DNA from: Neonectria sp. B-13
Lineage: Eukaryota > Ascomycota > Sordariomycetes > Hypocreales > Nectriaceae
NCBI GenBank assembly: GCA_002682825.1
Contig: NOKP01000020.1
Span: 124,001 to 188,000 of the forward strand
Direction: 5' to 3'
Length of the DNA stretch: 64,000 nucleotides
How positions within the stretch are numbered: the first letter of the stretch is position 1; each line of letters opens with the position of its first letter. The notes below the pieces were generated by a model. The model saw only the letters and a program-made list of their open reading frames with translations. It made no database searches and was not told where the DNA came from. Both the position numbers and the translations under genes were made by a program. Positions 1-10,416 of the stretch are shown here, piece by piece.

Positions 1-2
1 GT

Positions 3-101
3 ATTACGACTATCGAGTTCGGGACCATCCTTGAGGATGCGGAGGATGTCTGCAATATTCGGGCGGACATTAATTCTCTAGGATGGTACAATGAGGGTTA
101 A
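3..101 (+). CDS. 3' end of a gene that begins outside the window (partial)
   Basis: The first bases of the window read as an open frame of 32 codons ending in TAA at 99-101. The composition (many acidic residues, ending LGWYNEG) looks like a normal protein C-terminus rather than random sequence. I do not recognise the family, and the upstream part lies outside the window, so the reading is tentative. It could also be a chance frame. Confidence 0.3.
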   Translation: MTTIEFGTILEDAEDVCNIRADINSLGWYNEG

Positions 102-430
102 CCATCTACCTCTTCATAGACAAAACGCATTTACATTAATCAACGGCAACCTGAGGTGAAATAAAAGTAGGATGACTTAATACGGCTGCATTACCTGTCT
201 TATGACGCTATGTGAGTCTTGGCTCAATTCGTCGCTGTTTTTGTAGATTCAAGATCCGGAGTGCATTACCCCATATCCAAGGACTTAAAAATACAATTGA
301 GTAAAATCATAGTCGCTATAGATTGCAACTTATTTGACTTCATTAATTTGTGGATCGCAATTTTTTCAAACACAGCGCCTATAGCAACCGCAATCAGTTT
401 GGTTGAATGATACAAGATCAGAACATCTAT
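102..430. other. Intergenic, no supported gene
   Basis: This AT-leaning stretch contains one 63-codon plus-strand frame (219-410) with no recognisable motif. I see no RNA gene or repeat in it. Confidence 0.4.
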
Positions 431-1207
431 TTACTCCATTAACTTATAACATTCTGCTGCAATCTTTCTGACCTCTTGAGGATAGCTTCTAGACTTTTCA
501 CTAATTTCTTTAATACGAGCTGCCCATTTTTCCCAGTATCGAGGCAGGAGGCCATTTTCTTCAGCTTGTTTACCCCAGTTTTTCACTTCTTCTAGGTGTA
601 AATCCTGCTTTAGCATTCTCCCAGCCACCTTAAGCCATGCAAGGACTCCGCCAATAAATACTTCCACAGGCCAGCCATAAATAAGCTTAATTGACTCATA
701 TCCCCAGCTTGCTGTCACACCGCCGAGACCACGAACATACATTTCGGCTTCCAATGTTGCAATGTCTACATAGTGCTCCCTTAAAGCGTCTTGAGCCGCT
801 TCAGATAGTGGTGTAAAGCCGTTCTCCCATTGCCGTATGCCGTGTATATGAAGTCTATACAAGTCACTCCACATATTGCCAAAGCCTCGGGGTTGTGACC
901 AGTTGATCCCTCTAGCAGGTGGCAACGTTTGAATAGCGCTAAGAAGATTGAATAGTTTCTCACGTTCGGCTTTCAGATCAACTAAAGCTTCGCAAAGAAG
1001 ACCCATTAGACGGTAGACTTCATGGGGAGGGTCTCTCCCTTGGAGAACTGGTGCTGTCATGGCTGCAGCAGTGTCTTCGACTGTTAACTTGTTGCCTAAA
1101 AATAGTCGTAGACCGTTGGCCTCCTCAGGGTGAAAACCACCGTCTGATGCTAGAGCTTCCCTATCAGTCGCGACGCGGTGTTTAATCCATTTTGTTGCAT
1201 AACCCAT
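431..1207 (-). CDS. Hypothetical protein, DUF3632-like
   Basis: This is an uninterrupted, intronless frame of 258 residues. The protein is helical and soluble, with no signal peptide and no clear membrane span. The middle part (an LCEALVDL helix, a LLSAIQTLP turn, then a FGNMWSDLYRLH aromatic segment) resembles the layout of the fungal DUF3632 family, whose function is unknown. The C-terminal third, rich in Lys, Glu and Trp, has no motif I can name. Start choice: the first ATG (MGYATKW) leads the longest frame. The frame is clean, in contrast to the damaged genes that follow. The family assignment is from memory of its general appearance and is only moderately certain; the coding call is firmer. 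Confidence 0.6.
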   Translation of the reverse strand: MGYATKWIKHRVATDREALASDGGFHPEEANGLRLFLGNKLTVEDTAAAMTAPVLQGRDPPHEVYRLMGLLCEALVDLKAEREKLFNLLSAIQTLPPARGINWSQPRGFGNMWSDLYRLHIHGIRQWENGFTPLSEAAQDALREHYVDIATLEAEMYVRGLGGVTASWGYESIKLIYGWPVEVFIGGVLAWLKVAGRMLKQDLHLEEVKNWGKQAEENGLLPRYWEKWAARIKEISEKSRSYPQEVRKIAAECYKLME

Positions 1208-2135
1208 TTCAAATTTTCATGATAGAGTTGATTGTTGGTGTGGTTGCGATAAATTGGTTGCGATTCAATTTCTTGGTCCGGTTTTATGATGCTTGATTAA
1301 AACGAACTGTTGGGTTGTTGTCTTTAAATACACTGATGCCATTGTCCCTTCCATTTTTGGCTCGCCGGATTGTGGAGTTATGTCAGCCCGAGGCTAAGCC
1401 TGGGTGGGAAGAATGTCCGGGATATTAATCAGGCAACCATGAGTCAATGCGGTGCTATGAAGATGTTTGATCCCCTACTCACAAAGCTTGCCGCTAGACT
1501 TTGTGTCTCAGACCATATTGCTGCTGCACAAAGAATATGTAAAATTACGCGGTGGGTCGACTGAGCCACCGACTAAGAAGGACTCTTATCTATGTCTCTT
1601 ATCTCTAGGCGGCGGCTGTCTCCTCCGCATAAGTAGCAAGGAGGTTTATTGAGCTTCTTTCACAGTGTCCAAACATGCCAGTCGTTACAGCTATAATGAT
1701 GGTTGCTTGAGAGTTGGCTGCTAGTTAACACCACCTTCAATTTGTAAGAGTTGGGGTGACGTTCCTAACCTTCAATAGACTAATCTAGCATAGCTGTCCC
1801 TCCATCAGAGGATATAACGTGCGCTGCTCAGACCCGGAAAATGTCTTCAGCGGACGGCTATCCTCGCAGCTCAAGCCGCAGCTGTCAAAATGAGCCAGGG
1901 CGATGGTGTAGATGGACGCTTCCTCTTGACAGTGATCTGAGTCAATTTGTCTGGCATATTGCCCAGACGTACCTCGACCCGGAATAACTTGTTTGTCAGA
2001 CCGTGCTACGTAACACTCTGCTAACGTGAGCTGTCACATTTAATGACTCTTGGCTGCCATAGCTTGAATGCTCCACAGTGGTTGAAAATGTGCATGTGAG
2101 GGAGTGGCAGTGCTAACACGTGATATCGAAAGAGA
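1208..2135. other. Intergenic region with a dispersed-repeat fragment
   Basis: There is no convincing gene. A roughly 45-bp segment at about 1743-1788 recurs at about 21645-21690 with a few substitutions and is annotated separately. The remainder has scattered stops in all frames. Confidence 0.5.
1743..1788. repeat. Dispersed repeat, copy 1 (paired with 21645-21690)
   Basis: The segment starts TGTAAGAGTTGGGGTGA and continues through CCTAACCTTCAATAGA. The same text with only a few changes occurs at 21645-21690. A TG-initial, gene-free repeat next to decayed DNA is compatible with an LTR edge, but no partner end or target-site duplication was identified. Confidence 0.6.
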
Positions 2136-2606
2136 GTGACAATGTCGTCCACGGAGAGTTCGTGTTCTCTCATTAACAAAGTTGAGAAGGTCAAGAGCCA
2201 TTTCGTATCCCCAAATGTCTTATTCTACTCTATGCTTAACTGTGTCCTTCACACTCAAATCCCAAATGCTAAGGCTCGCATCCGACGTCTCTGCTACGGG
2301 AGACGAGACTTGGGACAGGCGATTCGAGACCGGATTGTGCAGCAATTGCTTGAGCTCAGACTCGATGGGGTTCTTCCCAACACCATCCATTTGGGACGAC
2401 TTAGCATTAAACTTGCAGGTATTGGGAAGTACTATCGTCAAACGTTGGCACTTGATTGCCCATTATGTCATATCCTCTCCCGCTTGTGCCCTTCTCGTCC
2501 GCGGACCAAATTCACTCCGGAACACTGTGTGGATGTTGATGAGCTTTGTATTTTCAGCTTTTTAGAGCGCTCTGGCACAGTCAACGGATATTGCGGCACT
2601 AAATAA
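2136..2606 (+). pseudogene. Possible N-terminal part of the broken HET gene
   Basis: This open frame of 156 codons lies directly upstream of the HET-domain relic and on the same strand. It contains a Cys-x2-Cys pair in DCPLCHILSRLCP, reminiscent of the cysteine pair (CxxC) found N-terminal to many fungal HET domains, including the intact HET protein at 28.4 kb (CDLCQLI). The frame ends in a TAA, and the next frame (2643 onward) carries the HET core. I therefore read this as the N-terminal exon or segment of the same decayed gene. It is not certain; another frame overlaps it. Confidence 0.35.
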
Positions 2607-2642
2607 CGACACCAGCTTATTAACAGCAACGATTCTTTCTGT

Positions 2643-3337
2643 TTGGCTGTTATAGCATGGGAGCTCTCTGAGCGTTCAAACATGTGGCATTTATTCAAAA
2701 GTTCTGAACGACATGGCTTTGCCGTTTTTCGCCGCCGCAATGATCCATTACCACCTCTGTTTGCTGTCCAGCCTATCAGCCGGAGGTTCGATCATTTTTT
2801 AGGGAAGATGTGGCTGGATTATTACCAGAGTCATCACAAACGACTCTGTTCACGGGCTACTTGGCAATCGTACACCACAGGTCTTTACTTGATCGACTGT
2901 AGCTCGCTTACTGTTGGACTTGCTCTGCCAAGGACGCAGTACGTGGCACTTAGTTATGTTTGGGGGATTTCACTAACCGACGATATGCCCAACTTTAGCA
3001 AGACGAATCATCAAGGCAACGTCCTGCTACCCCTGACTCTTCCCAACACTACATCTGATGCTATAAATGTCATAAGAAACTGGGGTTTCAACATCTCTGG
3101 GTGGACAGATCTGCATCGACCAAAGCAATGCGAATGCCAAGCACGATCAGATCATCCAAGTGAACTCCATCTATCACAACGCAAGCCTTACAATCATTGC
3201 CGCTGAAGGACAGAATCCGCATTACGGAATACCTGATGTTGGCTCTGGAAGGTGGAATAAGCAGCCAACTGCCCGCATTGGTTGTGGCGATGTTAAGTCC
3301 CTATTGACCCAAGGGGGTGGGTTCCTTCCTACATAGG
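2643..3337 (+). pseudogene. HET-domain (heterokaryon incompatibility) gene relic
   Basis: HET proteins trigger non-self recognition cell death in filamentous fungi. The diagnostic core is visible but split over three frames. YVALSYVWG and the LPNTTSDAINV segment lie in one frame (about 2940-3090). LWVDR follows in a second frame (about 3096-3112), and QICIDQ, then NASLTIIAAEG, in a third (about 3108-3210). At least two single-base indels therefore fall within about 30 bases, at the normally contiguous WVDxxCIDQ motif. The last frame stops with TAG at about 3335, well short of a full HET protein. Nearby repeat DNA at 3.45 kb suggests truncation by a mobile element. The gene is not expected to make a functional product. 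Confidence 0.75.
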
Positions 3338-3673
3338 AAGGTTGATTCTGGCCGGGTTTGAAGCGACAACCCCTCGCTTGCGCGGGGGGATTACAAGCGT
3401 GTAACTCCTATGCCACGGAACCCTATAACACCTACACTGTATCCAGACCTCAATGTCTACTAGCCCTAACACACTACACACCCCAGACCTACCTTAGACC
3501 TCTGGGTTAGACCTAACCATTATACCTATACTAACCCTCCTAGTTTCTCTTTTACTAGAGTACTACTCTGTTATAGCTAACGCTTTTTATTTAGATTCCT
3601 TAAAGACCAGGTTTCTAAATGTTTAATACGATCATTAGATGAATAAGTATAGTTCCTATAGTACTTCTTCCAC
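3338..3673. other. Gene-free spacer, repeat-derived
   Basis: This is a pyrimidine/AT-rich stretch between the HET relic and the monooxygenase terminus. Apart from repeat copy A, no structure was found. Confidence 0.5.
3449..3530. repeat. RIP-altered dispersed repeat, copy A
   Basis: This segment aligns with 35645-35722 and, in part, with 63282-63332. Shared blocks are GTCTACTAG, a GACCTAC...TAG core and AACC[AG]T[TC]A. The differences are mostly transitions, as expected for copies hit independently by RIP. It lies just beyond the truncated HET relic. Confidence 0.5.
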
Positions 3674-5104
3674 CTACACAGGAATTGGATTCAACCATGC
3701 TACCTCTCCCTTAAAAGGCTCTTCACCGGGAACATAGTTTAATACAGGCGCCTGACTCATAGCTTTCGATATAAAGAAGCCAACCATGAGACGTTCAACC
3801 AGAGCGTATGGGGTGACATACTTCGACAGGAAGAAATACAACGGATTAGCCCACGCCTGCATCCGGGTTAGGTTGGCTGACAGAGAGGCATCGGCTTGAA
3901 GATTGGTCACTCTTGCAGACTGGTAAGTAGCAAACATCTTGGTGAGAGTCGGAAGACTTGGGTTCACCGGCGGGGTTGCATGGATTGTTTCATGCAGCCC
4001 GTTGCACAACGTCACTACGTCTTGGATGCCGTTGTTCAAGCCTGCGCCAGCATTGGGGGTGAACTTGTGACAGGCGTCTCCTACGAGAACGATTCGGCCC
4101 CAGCTCCAATGATCCACGATACCCTCCTCAAGGTTCGTCATGCCTGCTGCCGTCCTCGTCTTCCAAACATCTTGCACCTTCAATGTTTCATTGACGGGGA
4201 AATCCTTAAACTCTTCAGCCAAGGCGTCGATGTCCTCCACTTCGTAGGTCATGCGGTCACTTGTCGGTGCGGAGAGTTTCTTGTATAGGAAAATCCAGGC
4301 ACGCTCAAGGCCGGTGAGGTACATGACGCTTCGATCTTGGTGTTGTGTGTCGTAACCCTGGCCCATTTCTTCCGAAGGACGTGGAAAGCTGGCCCACAGA
4401 CATTGGTACGTCGCTGTATAGGGCCGTTCGGCATCCCACGAACAGGAAGGACTGGCTTCTAGGGCGAGAGAACGCATCGTAAACCGTGTTTTGCTGTGAA
4501 CGCCGTCGGCTCCGATAATGATTGATCCTTCGTAGACAGCCCCATCCTCGCAAGTTGCAATGACGCCATTCTCGGTGCTGATGATGCCAACGAGCTTCTT
4601 GTTAAAGTGGAACTTTGCCTTGGCCTCCTCCGGTAGACCTCGGTATATGACTTGGATAAGCTGGGCTCGGTGAAATGCCATCGGTCCACATCCATGGCTA
4701 AATAGATGTATATGTAAGCATGATCCAACAATGGAAAGGAAAAGGGTAACTTGCTTCCGCCGCATTAATTTGAACATGTCGCTGCTCTTGAGTTCTTGTC
4801 CGTCTATCGTGAAAGACTTTGAACTATCAATGTCGCAACCAATTGCCAGCACCTCTTTGAGAACCCCGAATTGGTACATGACCCGCAAGGTAGGAGCTGA
4901 TAGTACGACACTGGCACCAAGGCTCTCGAAGACGCTGTCCCTCCGCTCCAATACCATAAAGTCAATGCCAGCCAAATGGAGGCAATGAGCTGCACTGATA
5001 CCGCAAGGGCCACCGCCAACAACAATGACTTTGAACCCAGAAGGAGCCATGTTTTCTCTCTCGATGTAGTGCTCTACAGGGCTGTTGGAAAGAAGATGAA
5101 ACAA
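3674..5104 (-). CDS. FAD-dependent monooxygenase (salicylate-hydroxylase/PHBH-like)
   Basis: Flavin hydroxylase of the group A type, using NAD(P)H, FAD and O2 to hydroxylate or epoxidise a small molecule. Visible motifs are the Rossmann GGGPCG at residues 30-35, GADGVHSKTR (DG motif) in the middle, and GRIVLVGDACHKFTPNAGAGLN (GD motif, FAD ribityl contact). The hydrophobic C-terminus (YFFLSKYVTPYALVERLMVGFF) resembles the membrane-associated tails of fungal meroterpenoid and indole-diterpene monooxygenases. Length (476) is normal. A second ATG (MAPSGFK, at 5050) directly precedes the Rossmann fold and may be the true start. About 24 hydrophobic residues between RRKQ and GPMAFHRAQ (about 4687-4756) look like a retained intron: GTTACC...TTTAG is 53 nt, so removing it would shift frame. 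Substrate unknown; no obvious biosynthetic partner adjoins. Confidence 0.85.
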   Translation of the reverse strand: MFHLLSNSPVEHYIERENMAPSGFKVIVVGGGPCGISAAHCLHLAGIDFMVLERRDSVFESLGASVVLSAPTLRVMYQFGVLKEVLAIGCDIDSSKSFTIDGQELKSSDMFKLMRRKQVTLFLSIVGSCLHIHLFSHGCGPMAFHRAQLIQVIYRGLPEEAKAKFHFNKKLVGIISTENGVIATCEDGAVYEGSIIIGADGVHSKTRFTMRSLALEASPSCSWDAERPYTATYQCLWASFPRPSEEMGQGYDTQHQDRSVMYLTGLERAWIFLYKKLSAPTSDRMTYEVEDIDALAEEFKDFPVNETLKVQDVWKTRTAAGMTNLEEGIVDHWSWGRIVLVGDACHKFTPNAGAGLNNGIQDVVTLCNGLHETIHATPPVNPSLPTLTKMFATYQSARVTNLQADASLSANLTRMQAWANPLYFFLSKYVTPYALVERLMVGFFISKAMSQAPVLNYVPGEEPFKGEVAWLNPIPV

Positions 5105-6154
5105 TGTGCAAATCTCAGAAAATATAGAGGATGGGACTCGTGATTCTGTCCGTCTCTTTTCCCTAGACAGCGTCTTTTATTAATGCAAACGCACCAGCTG
5201 GATGGCTCACACCGCCTTCATATTTATACGGGGGCAGCTGTTGGGCCATTGGTTGAGAATCCTAATCCTAGAGCTCGAGGTAACCTGTCAATTTCTTTGC
5301 GTGCGTAGACTACAGGGGTAATTGATACGAATGAATATCCCAAAGACACGCTTTCCCTGGAACTCATAAGATCGGCAATCAATAGAGTTCTCAGGCCTGG
5401 TTGCCTCTTTCCCATTGCTCCTCAAGACGAACGGTCGCTTAACGGGCGGATACTCGGGATGTCGGATGTCGACGTGGCCAGGCTCGCTTGCGTCGGTCGA
5501 TACTGATAGGAGGGGGCTCGAGCGGCGGCCGTATGGGCATTGGAAAGAGAAAGAGGAATCAGGCGACCAGAGCATTAGCGGCCGGGCTCGATGGGTTGGT
5601 AGAATGGCGGCGACGATGCGACGGTACGACGATGACGTTGCTGTCGCAATTGGTTATGTTGACGATGACGCGTATGACGCGTTAAAGAGGTTTACGGATT
5701 AGGCGAGCCACGGCAGACCAATCCACTACGGTTTAGTCGGCGATGTAGGGTAGATAGTGAACTTCCTGCCACCACCAACACCACCACCGCCATAACCATT
5801 CAGCTCGGGACGTATTATTCGTTCCCTATATTGTTCTCAGAGGTCAACTGTGAGGTAACATACTCTCTGTATGAACCTTGAAAAATATTGGCCCAATAGA
5901 TTGAGAAGTTCTATCGAGCGGAAGGACTGCAGGAAAATACTCGGGGTGGATTAAAGAGAGACCTGGGAGTGCCGCGATAGGATTTCAGCGGGTTACAGCG
6001 TGTCTTCATCAACCGGCAGTTCCTCTTGGGTTAGTAGCCTCGCTGCCACGAGCACGTTTTAACTCACCGTAAGCCTGACCAATCGTCCAGTCAAGGGAAA
6101 TACTATAAATGGAAGAAACCCCGACACAGCCTGCGTGGCCACGTCATTTTTGGA
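5105..6154. other. Intergenic; overlapping short frames only
   Basis: Frames of 60-100 codons occur on both strands at 5224-5702, none with a recognisable motif. The stretch holds the 5' flank of the monooxygenase and a short run of CCACCA-type triplets near 5770. I see no gene that can be supported. Confidence 0.4.
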
Positions 6155-6662
6155 ATGACTGAGAGACTCGTAAGTGACGTACGACAGGAGCGACTGGATG
6201 AAGCGCAGAGACTCGGAATCGCGTCTTGCGACATCGTCCCGATAGGCACACCGCCGCAAGAATTCGTGGCGAAGGCTGGGCCGGAGGGGAGAATCGACTC
6301 GATGCTGGCCTTTGTTAGAACACATCAGACATTCGAGGACGCTCAAAATTTTGGGTTGCGACCTTGGCACACAGCCTGTTCAATTAGACTAATGTTGATG
6401 GTTGTTTCAGTCCGACGTGGTGGAAAACTGCTTTGCATTGAAAGTCTCAACACGGAAACTACGACTCGTATGAAGATTGGGAAACAAGAAGAGGATGTCG
6501 TTTATCTTCTCTTATGGCGGTGAGGTGAAGGATCTTAAAGAAGTTCTCGACTTAATTACCGCAGAATCTACTAAGCCCCAAGTTCAGACTCGAAAGCCGA
6601 GAGACTTTCCTGAGATTCTGAAGGCTCTTGAAAGGGAGAAGTTCGAACACGCATTGCTTTAA
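6155..6662 (+). pseudogene. Broken hypothetical gene
   Basis: Three frames carry protein-like text in a continuous order. MTERLVSDVRQERLDEAQRL through GRIDSMLAFVRTH (about 6155-6336) comes first. ESLNTETT followed in another frame by YEDWETRRG (about 6440-6500) is next, then KDLKEVLDLITAESTKPQ through FPEILKALEREKFEHALL to TAA at 6660-6662. The pieces look like a single soluble, helical protein disrupted by indels. I do not recognise the family and do not propose a function. Confidence 0.4.
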
Positions 6663-6976
6663 TACACGATTAGATTCCCATCGTGCTTTAATGAATATTT
6701 GATGTGGGTACTCACACCATCATCAACTGCATTTATCTATTGACGCTGGCGCTTGTTGGTAATTCCATGCTAACCGCTGCTATAGTTCCGGCATCAACCA
6801 ATAATATCGCGCCAGTGATCCACCGAGCATGATTACTTACCATGAATACGACAGTGTATACCGCATCCTATCTAGTTCCCTTGGTCTCTAACAAACTCCG
6901 TGGGTTTACCGCTGCCCTGGCCTCCTTAGACATTCCCTTGGCATACATTATGAGTGTCTATAATATCTAAAGTAAG
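6663..6976. other. Short intergenic spacer
   Basis: No gene or repeat is seen here between the broken gene to the left and the SDR relic to the right. Confidence 0.4.
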
Positions 6977-7644
6977 TTAGTAATGTCCTTGAAGACTGGA
7001 GATTAGATCTATACTCACCCCCCCCCCCGGACAGACGCAGTTGACGTGAATCCTATGTCTTGTATAGTACACTTCTATTGCTCTGGTCATATTAACAATA
7101 GTGCCTTTAGCCGTCGGGTAAATCAGGTGTGAGTTGCCTCCTTTCAATCTAGCCACACTACCCATATTAATAATAACGCCTCTAGCCTCACCTTCCGCAA
7201 AATGCCAACGTTATTAACGAGCATTTATGAGTTTTTTTAGCATTACTCAATATCATTAGATGGATCACGACAACGCAGTGGATAAAACACAGTAATCGTA
7301 ATACATTATGTTCCCTCATAGAGTGGTTATTGATGAGTATATCTAAGAGGCCGAACTTGTCAAGTACCATGTCAACAGCTTTCTCACAATTGCTGGGGAC
7401 AGTGAAGTTACTATACAAGGGGGTTGCAAAAGCTTAATTTCATCTCCGATTGGCCATCTCTACTGTCTTAGACGCCCAATCTAAGTTGGCATCAAGACAG
7501 ACAACCTTTCAGTCTTTATCCGCGAGCATGATAGAGATTGCTCGGCCGTTTCCGATTCTATCTCTAGAATACCTGGCTCCTGTCACGATGGTGACTTTGC
7601 CCTTCAGTGAGCGGGATGGGGGCTCTGCGGGGATTTCAGACATG
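6977..7644 (-). pseudogene. Short-chain dehydrogenase/reductase (SDR) pseudogene
   Basis: Classical SDRs are NAD(P)-dependent oxidoreductases. Reading the minus strand from ATG at 7644 gives an SDR N-terminus (KGKVTIVTGA, then a GNGRAISI nucleotide loop). KFGLLDILINN follows in the 7.3-kb part, then MGSVARLKGG (catalytic Ser region) with YPTAKG (YxxxK) and RIHVNCVCPGG. The frame is broken. An in-frame TGA interrupts the segment before KVVCLDANL, where CGA or a coding codon is expected, further stops follow near 7440, and the C-terminal third is missing after CPGG, replaced by a run of C. The first stop is a C-to-T type change, so RIP is a plausible cause. Confidence 0.75.
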
Positions 7645-7815
7645 GCGAGATGATCCTGTTGAATTGGCTCGATACTGCATCAACCACATGCAACACATAC
7701 TAATGTATATCCCATGCCCTTAGGTGCTATTTCGCTACCAACACTAATTACTATTCCACGACGAAGAAACACAAACACCTCATAAAGAACAACAGCAGCA
7801 TCTCAGGATCCAGCC

Positions 7816-8484
7816 ATGATGTCTAGAAAAAAGCCAACTAAGCGAGCCGACACCTCCCCTTCGACCCTCGAGGGCAAGCTGTTGCGCATCTGTCTAGCCC
7901 AGCGCTTCTTGAACGCCCTCCACGAAGTGACCACAAACCCTTCGGCACCGGCAGTGCTCCATCATAGTGTGACGGAAGAGGCAATACGCGACCTGGTGGC
8001 ATCTGAGAGCGAGACGATGGCGATACTAGAACAACTGGCTCCGCTAAATAGGGACAGGGTCAGTGAGGAAGAAACGAAGTAAAAGCCCAACTGGGCGACG
8101 AATAATAATTCGTTCGCCACGGCCTTTTGTAGCATCAAGGGGTGGGCTTTGCCCATGGCTGTTAAGCAACAGCTACGAGAATCACAACAAGCTATGGCAA
8201 AGACGGCAAAGATATCACGAGAGAAAGGGGAAAAGGGAGAGGTGGAGGTAAGAGAAGGCAACAAGGAGAAGGATGACAAGGACAAGTTGGGAAGTATCAG
8301 AATGGCCAAGCAACCGCCAGACAGCTCTGGTACTGATGAGGTCTCTTCGCTCCAGGGCCTGGGAACTGAAGTTGGCGACGATGATGAAGGCGTAGACTTG
8401 GGCACAGTCACTGACAAAGACGCGGATGGAAACGACAACAACACCACTGGAACAGCGGCTGATGGGAGAATTTTAAGGCCATAG
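7816..8484 (+). CDS. Hypothetical charged protein, two exons
   Basis: Exon 1 is 7816-8078 and exon 2 is 8133-8484. The 54-nt intron 8079-8132 has a GTAAAA donor and a TTTTGTAG acceptor, and its removal joins the frame to give 204 residues. The N-terminal half is a mixed helical region with LLRICLAQRFLNAL. The C-terminal half is very rich in Lys/Glu and then Asp/Gly/Thr, so probably disordered. There is no signal peptide or membrane span and I do not recognise a family. An ATG with a purine at -3 starts the frame. The region may belong with the next open frame (8550-8888) as a larger gene. Confidence 0.45.
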
Positions 8485-8549
8485 CTCTCTTGTCAGCCAA
8501 GCAAGGGGAATTACCCAGGGGGTTTAGGGGGTTATGTACACAGTGTATT

Positions 8550-8888
8550 TTCGGATATCAATAATGATGCATCTTACGCTTCGCCGGCGTCCTTACTCTG
8601 GCCCTCTTGGCCATCAAGGACCTGGGCATCTACCTGGTGGACCAGGTGTTGGGCATCTTGACCTTTAGTTCGTCTTCTGCTTTTACTGCTGCTGTTGCCT
8701 CTGCTTCCACCGATCCATCGTCTTCCTTGTGTAAAGACGCCATTGGGAGTCATGTTTTGCAGTTGAAGGAGGCGCTGGACATCTTAGGTGAAAGAGGAAA
8801 GTCATGGGGAAAGACGGACGAGGTGCACCATGCCGAAAGGCGAGTGATGGCATTGGCCAAGCGGCCAAAGGGGATGCTGGAGGTGTAG
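8550..8888 (+). CDS. Possible exon or fragment with one membrane helix
   Basis: This open frame has no ATG of its own at the 5' side. It encodes a hydrophobic helix (AGVLTLALLAIKDLGIYLV) followed by a Ser/Ala-rich segment and a charged helix (LQLKEALDILGERGKSW). The run of helical text looks coding, so I read it as a downstream exon, either of the gene ending near 8484 or of a lost one. No splice solution was established. Function unknown. Confidence 0.3.
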
Positions 8889-9214
8889 TTACGTACCAAC
8901 ATAGGAAATGGATGGGGGTCTATGATTAAATCCGTGATTAGGCTCTGTTACTGGACCTCTCTGTCTTGTTGGAGATAAAGCTGGTCTTAATGCCTCCTTA
9001 CTTTAATATAACTACTTATAGTTGGCTGCACACAATGGCTCCAAGCCATTGCCCTTTTACTTCTTTCTTTTTGAGAACTGTCCTCTCCGTCCCTAACCTA
9101 GAACGTGTATCGCCGCTTATCCCGGCTGCAATGCCTTCGTTTTCATCCTCACAATCATTAGCACCAGCACAGTAAAGCTTGCCGCCCCGGACCCCCAGCA
9201 GGCGGCGTCATATG
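8889..9214. other. Intergenic spacer
   Basis: Nothing supportable was found beyond short overlapping frames. Confidence 0.4.
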
Positions 9215-9790
9215 TCAAGGTGACACTGCCTCCAAGCGTGACGCAGATACATTGAAAAGGCCCATCGTGAGCAAGCCTCTGGCATCCTCCAGCAGCTTCC
9301 GCATCGCGTCTACCTCGGCGACGATACTATCTAACTCCTCAGCCACCTGTGGCCTGCTCGCCCACAAGCACATCAAGACGAAGGCGATCACGATTCTTGA
9401 TCCCCTCCACTTACAATTCGACAAGGCCGACACGTCCCCCAAGAGGGTCAAGCTTGCTTCCCAACCTGGACAGCTCGTATACGCACCTCTTCACCACGCT
9501 TCGATGAGTCACTGCACGCTCGCTCGCTTTGAGATTGGTGTATCAACCATCTTGGTGGAGCATTTTGATTCCCTGAGGAACGACGCTTGGCAGGCCAAGA
9601 CGCACACCGCCTGTCAGAGCTGGATTGAGAAGGTGGGTTTGAAACAGCGGGTGCTGTTCCATGATGGGATTGTGAGTGTTGTTTCCCTGATCGTTCCCCC
9701 AATCTTGTCTCTACTGGGTGGGCGTCGTAGCAATGTCCGTAGAGGCCATAAGGCTGACGATGCCATGTCAAGTAAAACCCCAGCAGCCTA
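9215..9790 (-). pseudogene. Hypothetical gene or relic with a membrane helix and coiled coil
   Basis: The minus strand at 9215-9451 encodes a hydrophobic helix (SRIVIAFVLMCLWAS). A well-formed amphipathic helix follows (VAEELDSIVAEVDAMRKLLE), which argues that this strand codes. The same frame continues upstream (CFKPTFSIQL, QAVCVLACQASFL, CSTKMVDTPISKR) but with TGA/TAG stops between the pieces. It is therefore either interrupted by introns I could not resolve or decayed. A 179-codon plus-strand frame covers the same bases; I consider it antisense. Family unknown. Confidence 0.3.
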
Positions 9791-9915
9791 GAAAGGGGGT
9801 AGAATGAAGCCGAGACGGTCCGTGGCGCGCGGTGAACCCATGGTGGACGAGTTTGAATGGCGATGCGTCCCCGAGAGTAAGAGATGGGCGGACATCTATA
9901 CAATTGACTGGACAA

Positions 9916-10416
9916 AGGGGTGGTGAAAAGAAGAGGACATGTTAGAGAGAACTCACTGAGACGTCGAAGATTATCGTCGACGTCGAGCTAGGTATTATCT
10001 TGAGCCGGCAGAGGAGAGCTTATACACAGTGTCTGCGGCAGCCATTACTGCGGTCTGACGGTTTCAATGTGGGCTAGGTCCGCCTACTTGTATGTATGTC
10101 TGCCTGTTAACTTGCTCTTTTGGTACAATAGGTTGGTATAGATTCTTGGTTGGACTTAAAAAGGCGGGCGAAGCAGAACTTGAAGGGGGAAAGTAACTAG
10201 CGGAAGAATGTTTGGCACGACCCTCACTTAAGAACCACTACTACACATAGTGTAGTACTTTTCCAAGGCCAGCTGGCCAACTACGCAAGTAGCCTCAATA
10301 AGGCAATAGAAACTAGTGCATGACAAAATCGAATCAAGGCGGTTCGTTGGTAGTGTTCAGGCAGAGCACAGAACAGCTATAAGAGGTCTGTGAACTGCCA
10401 GTCGGCTGGAAATCCC
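9916..10416. other. Intergenic region downstream of the carboxylesterase
   Basis: No gene, repeat or RNA was recognised. Confidence 0.4.

Noticed and set aside
9252..9791. 179-codon plus-strand frame
   Set aside because: The opposite strand encodes a clear membrane helix and amphipathic helix. The plus-strand text has no domain and looks antisense.
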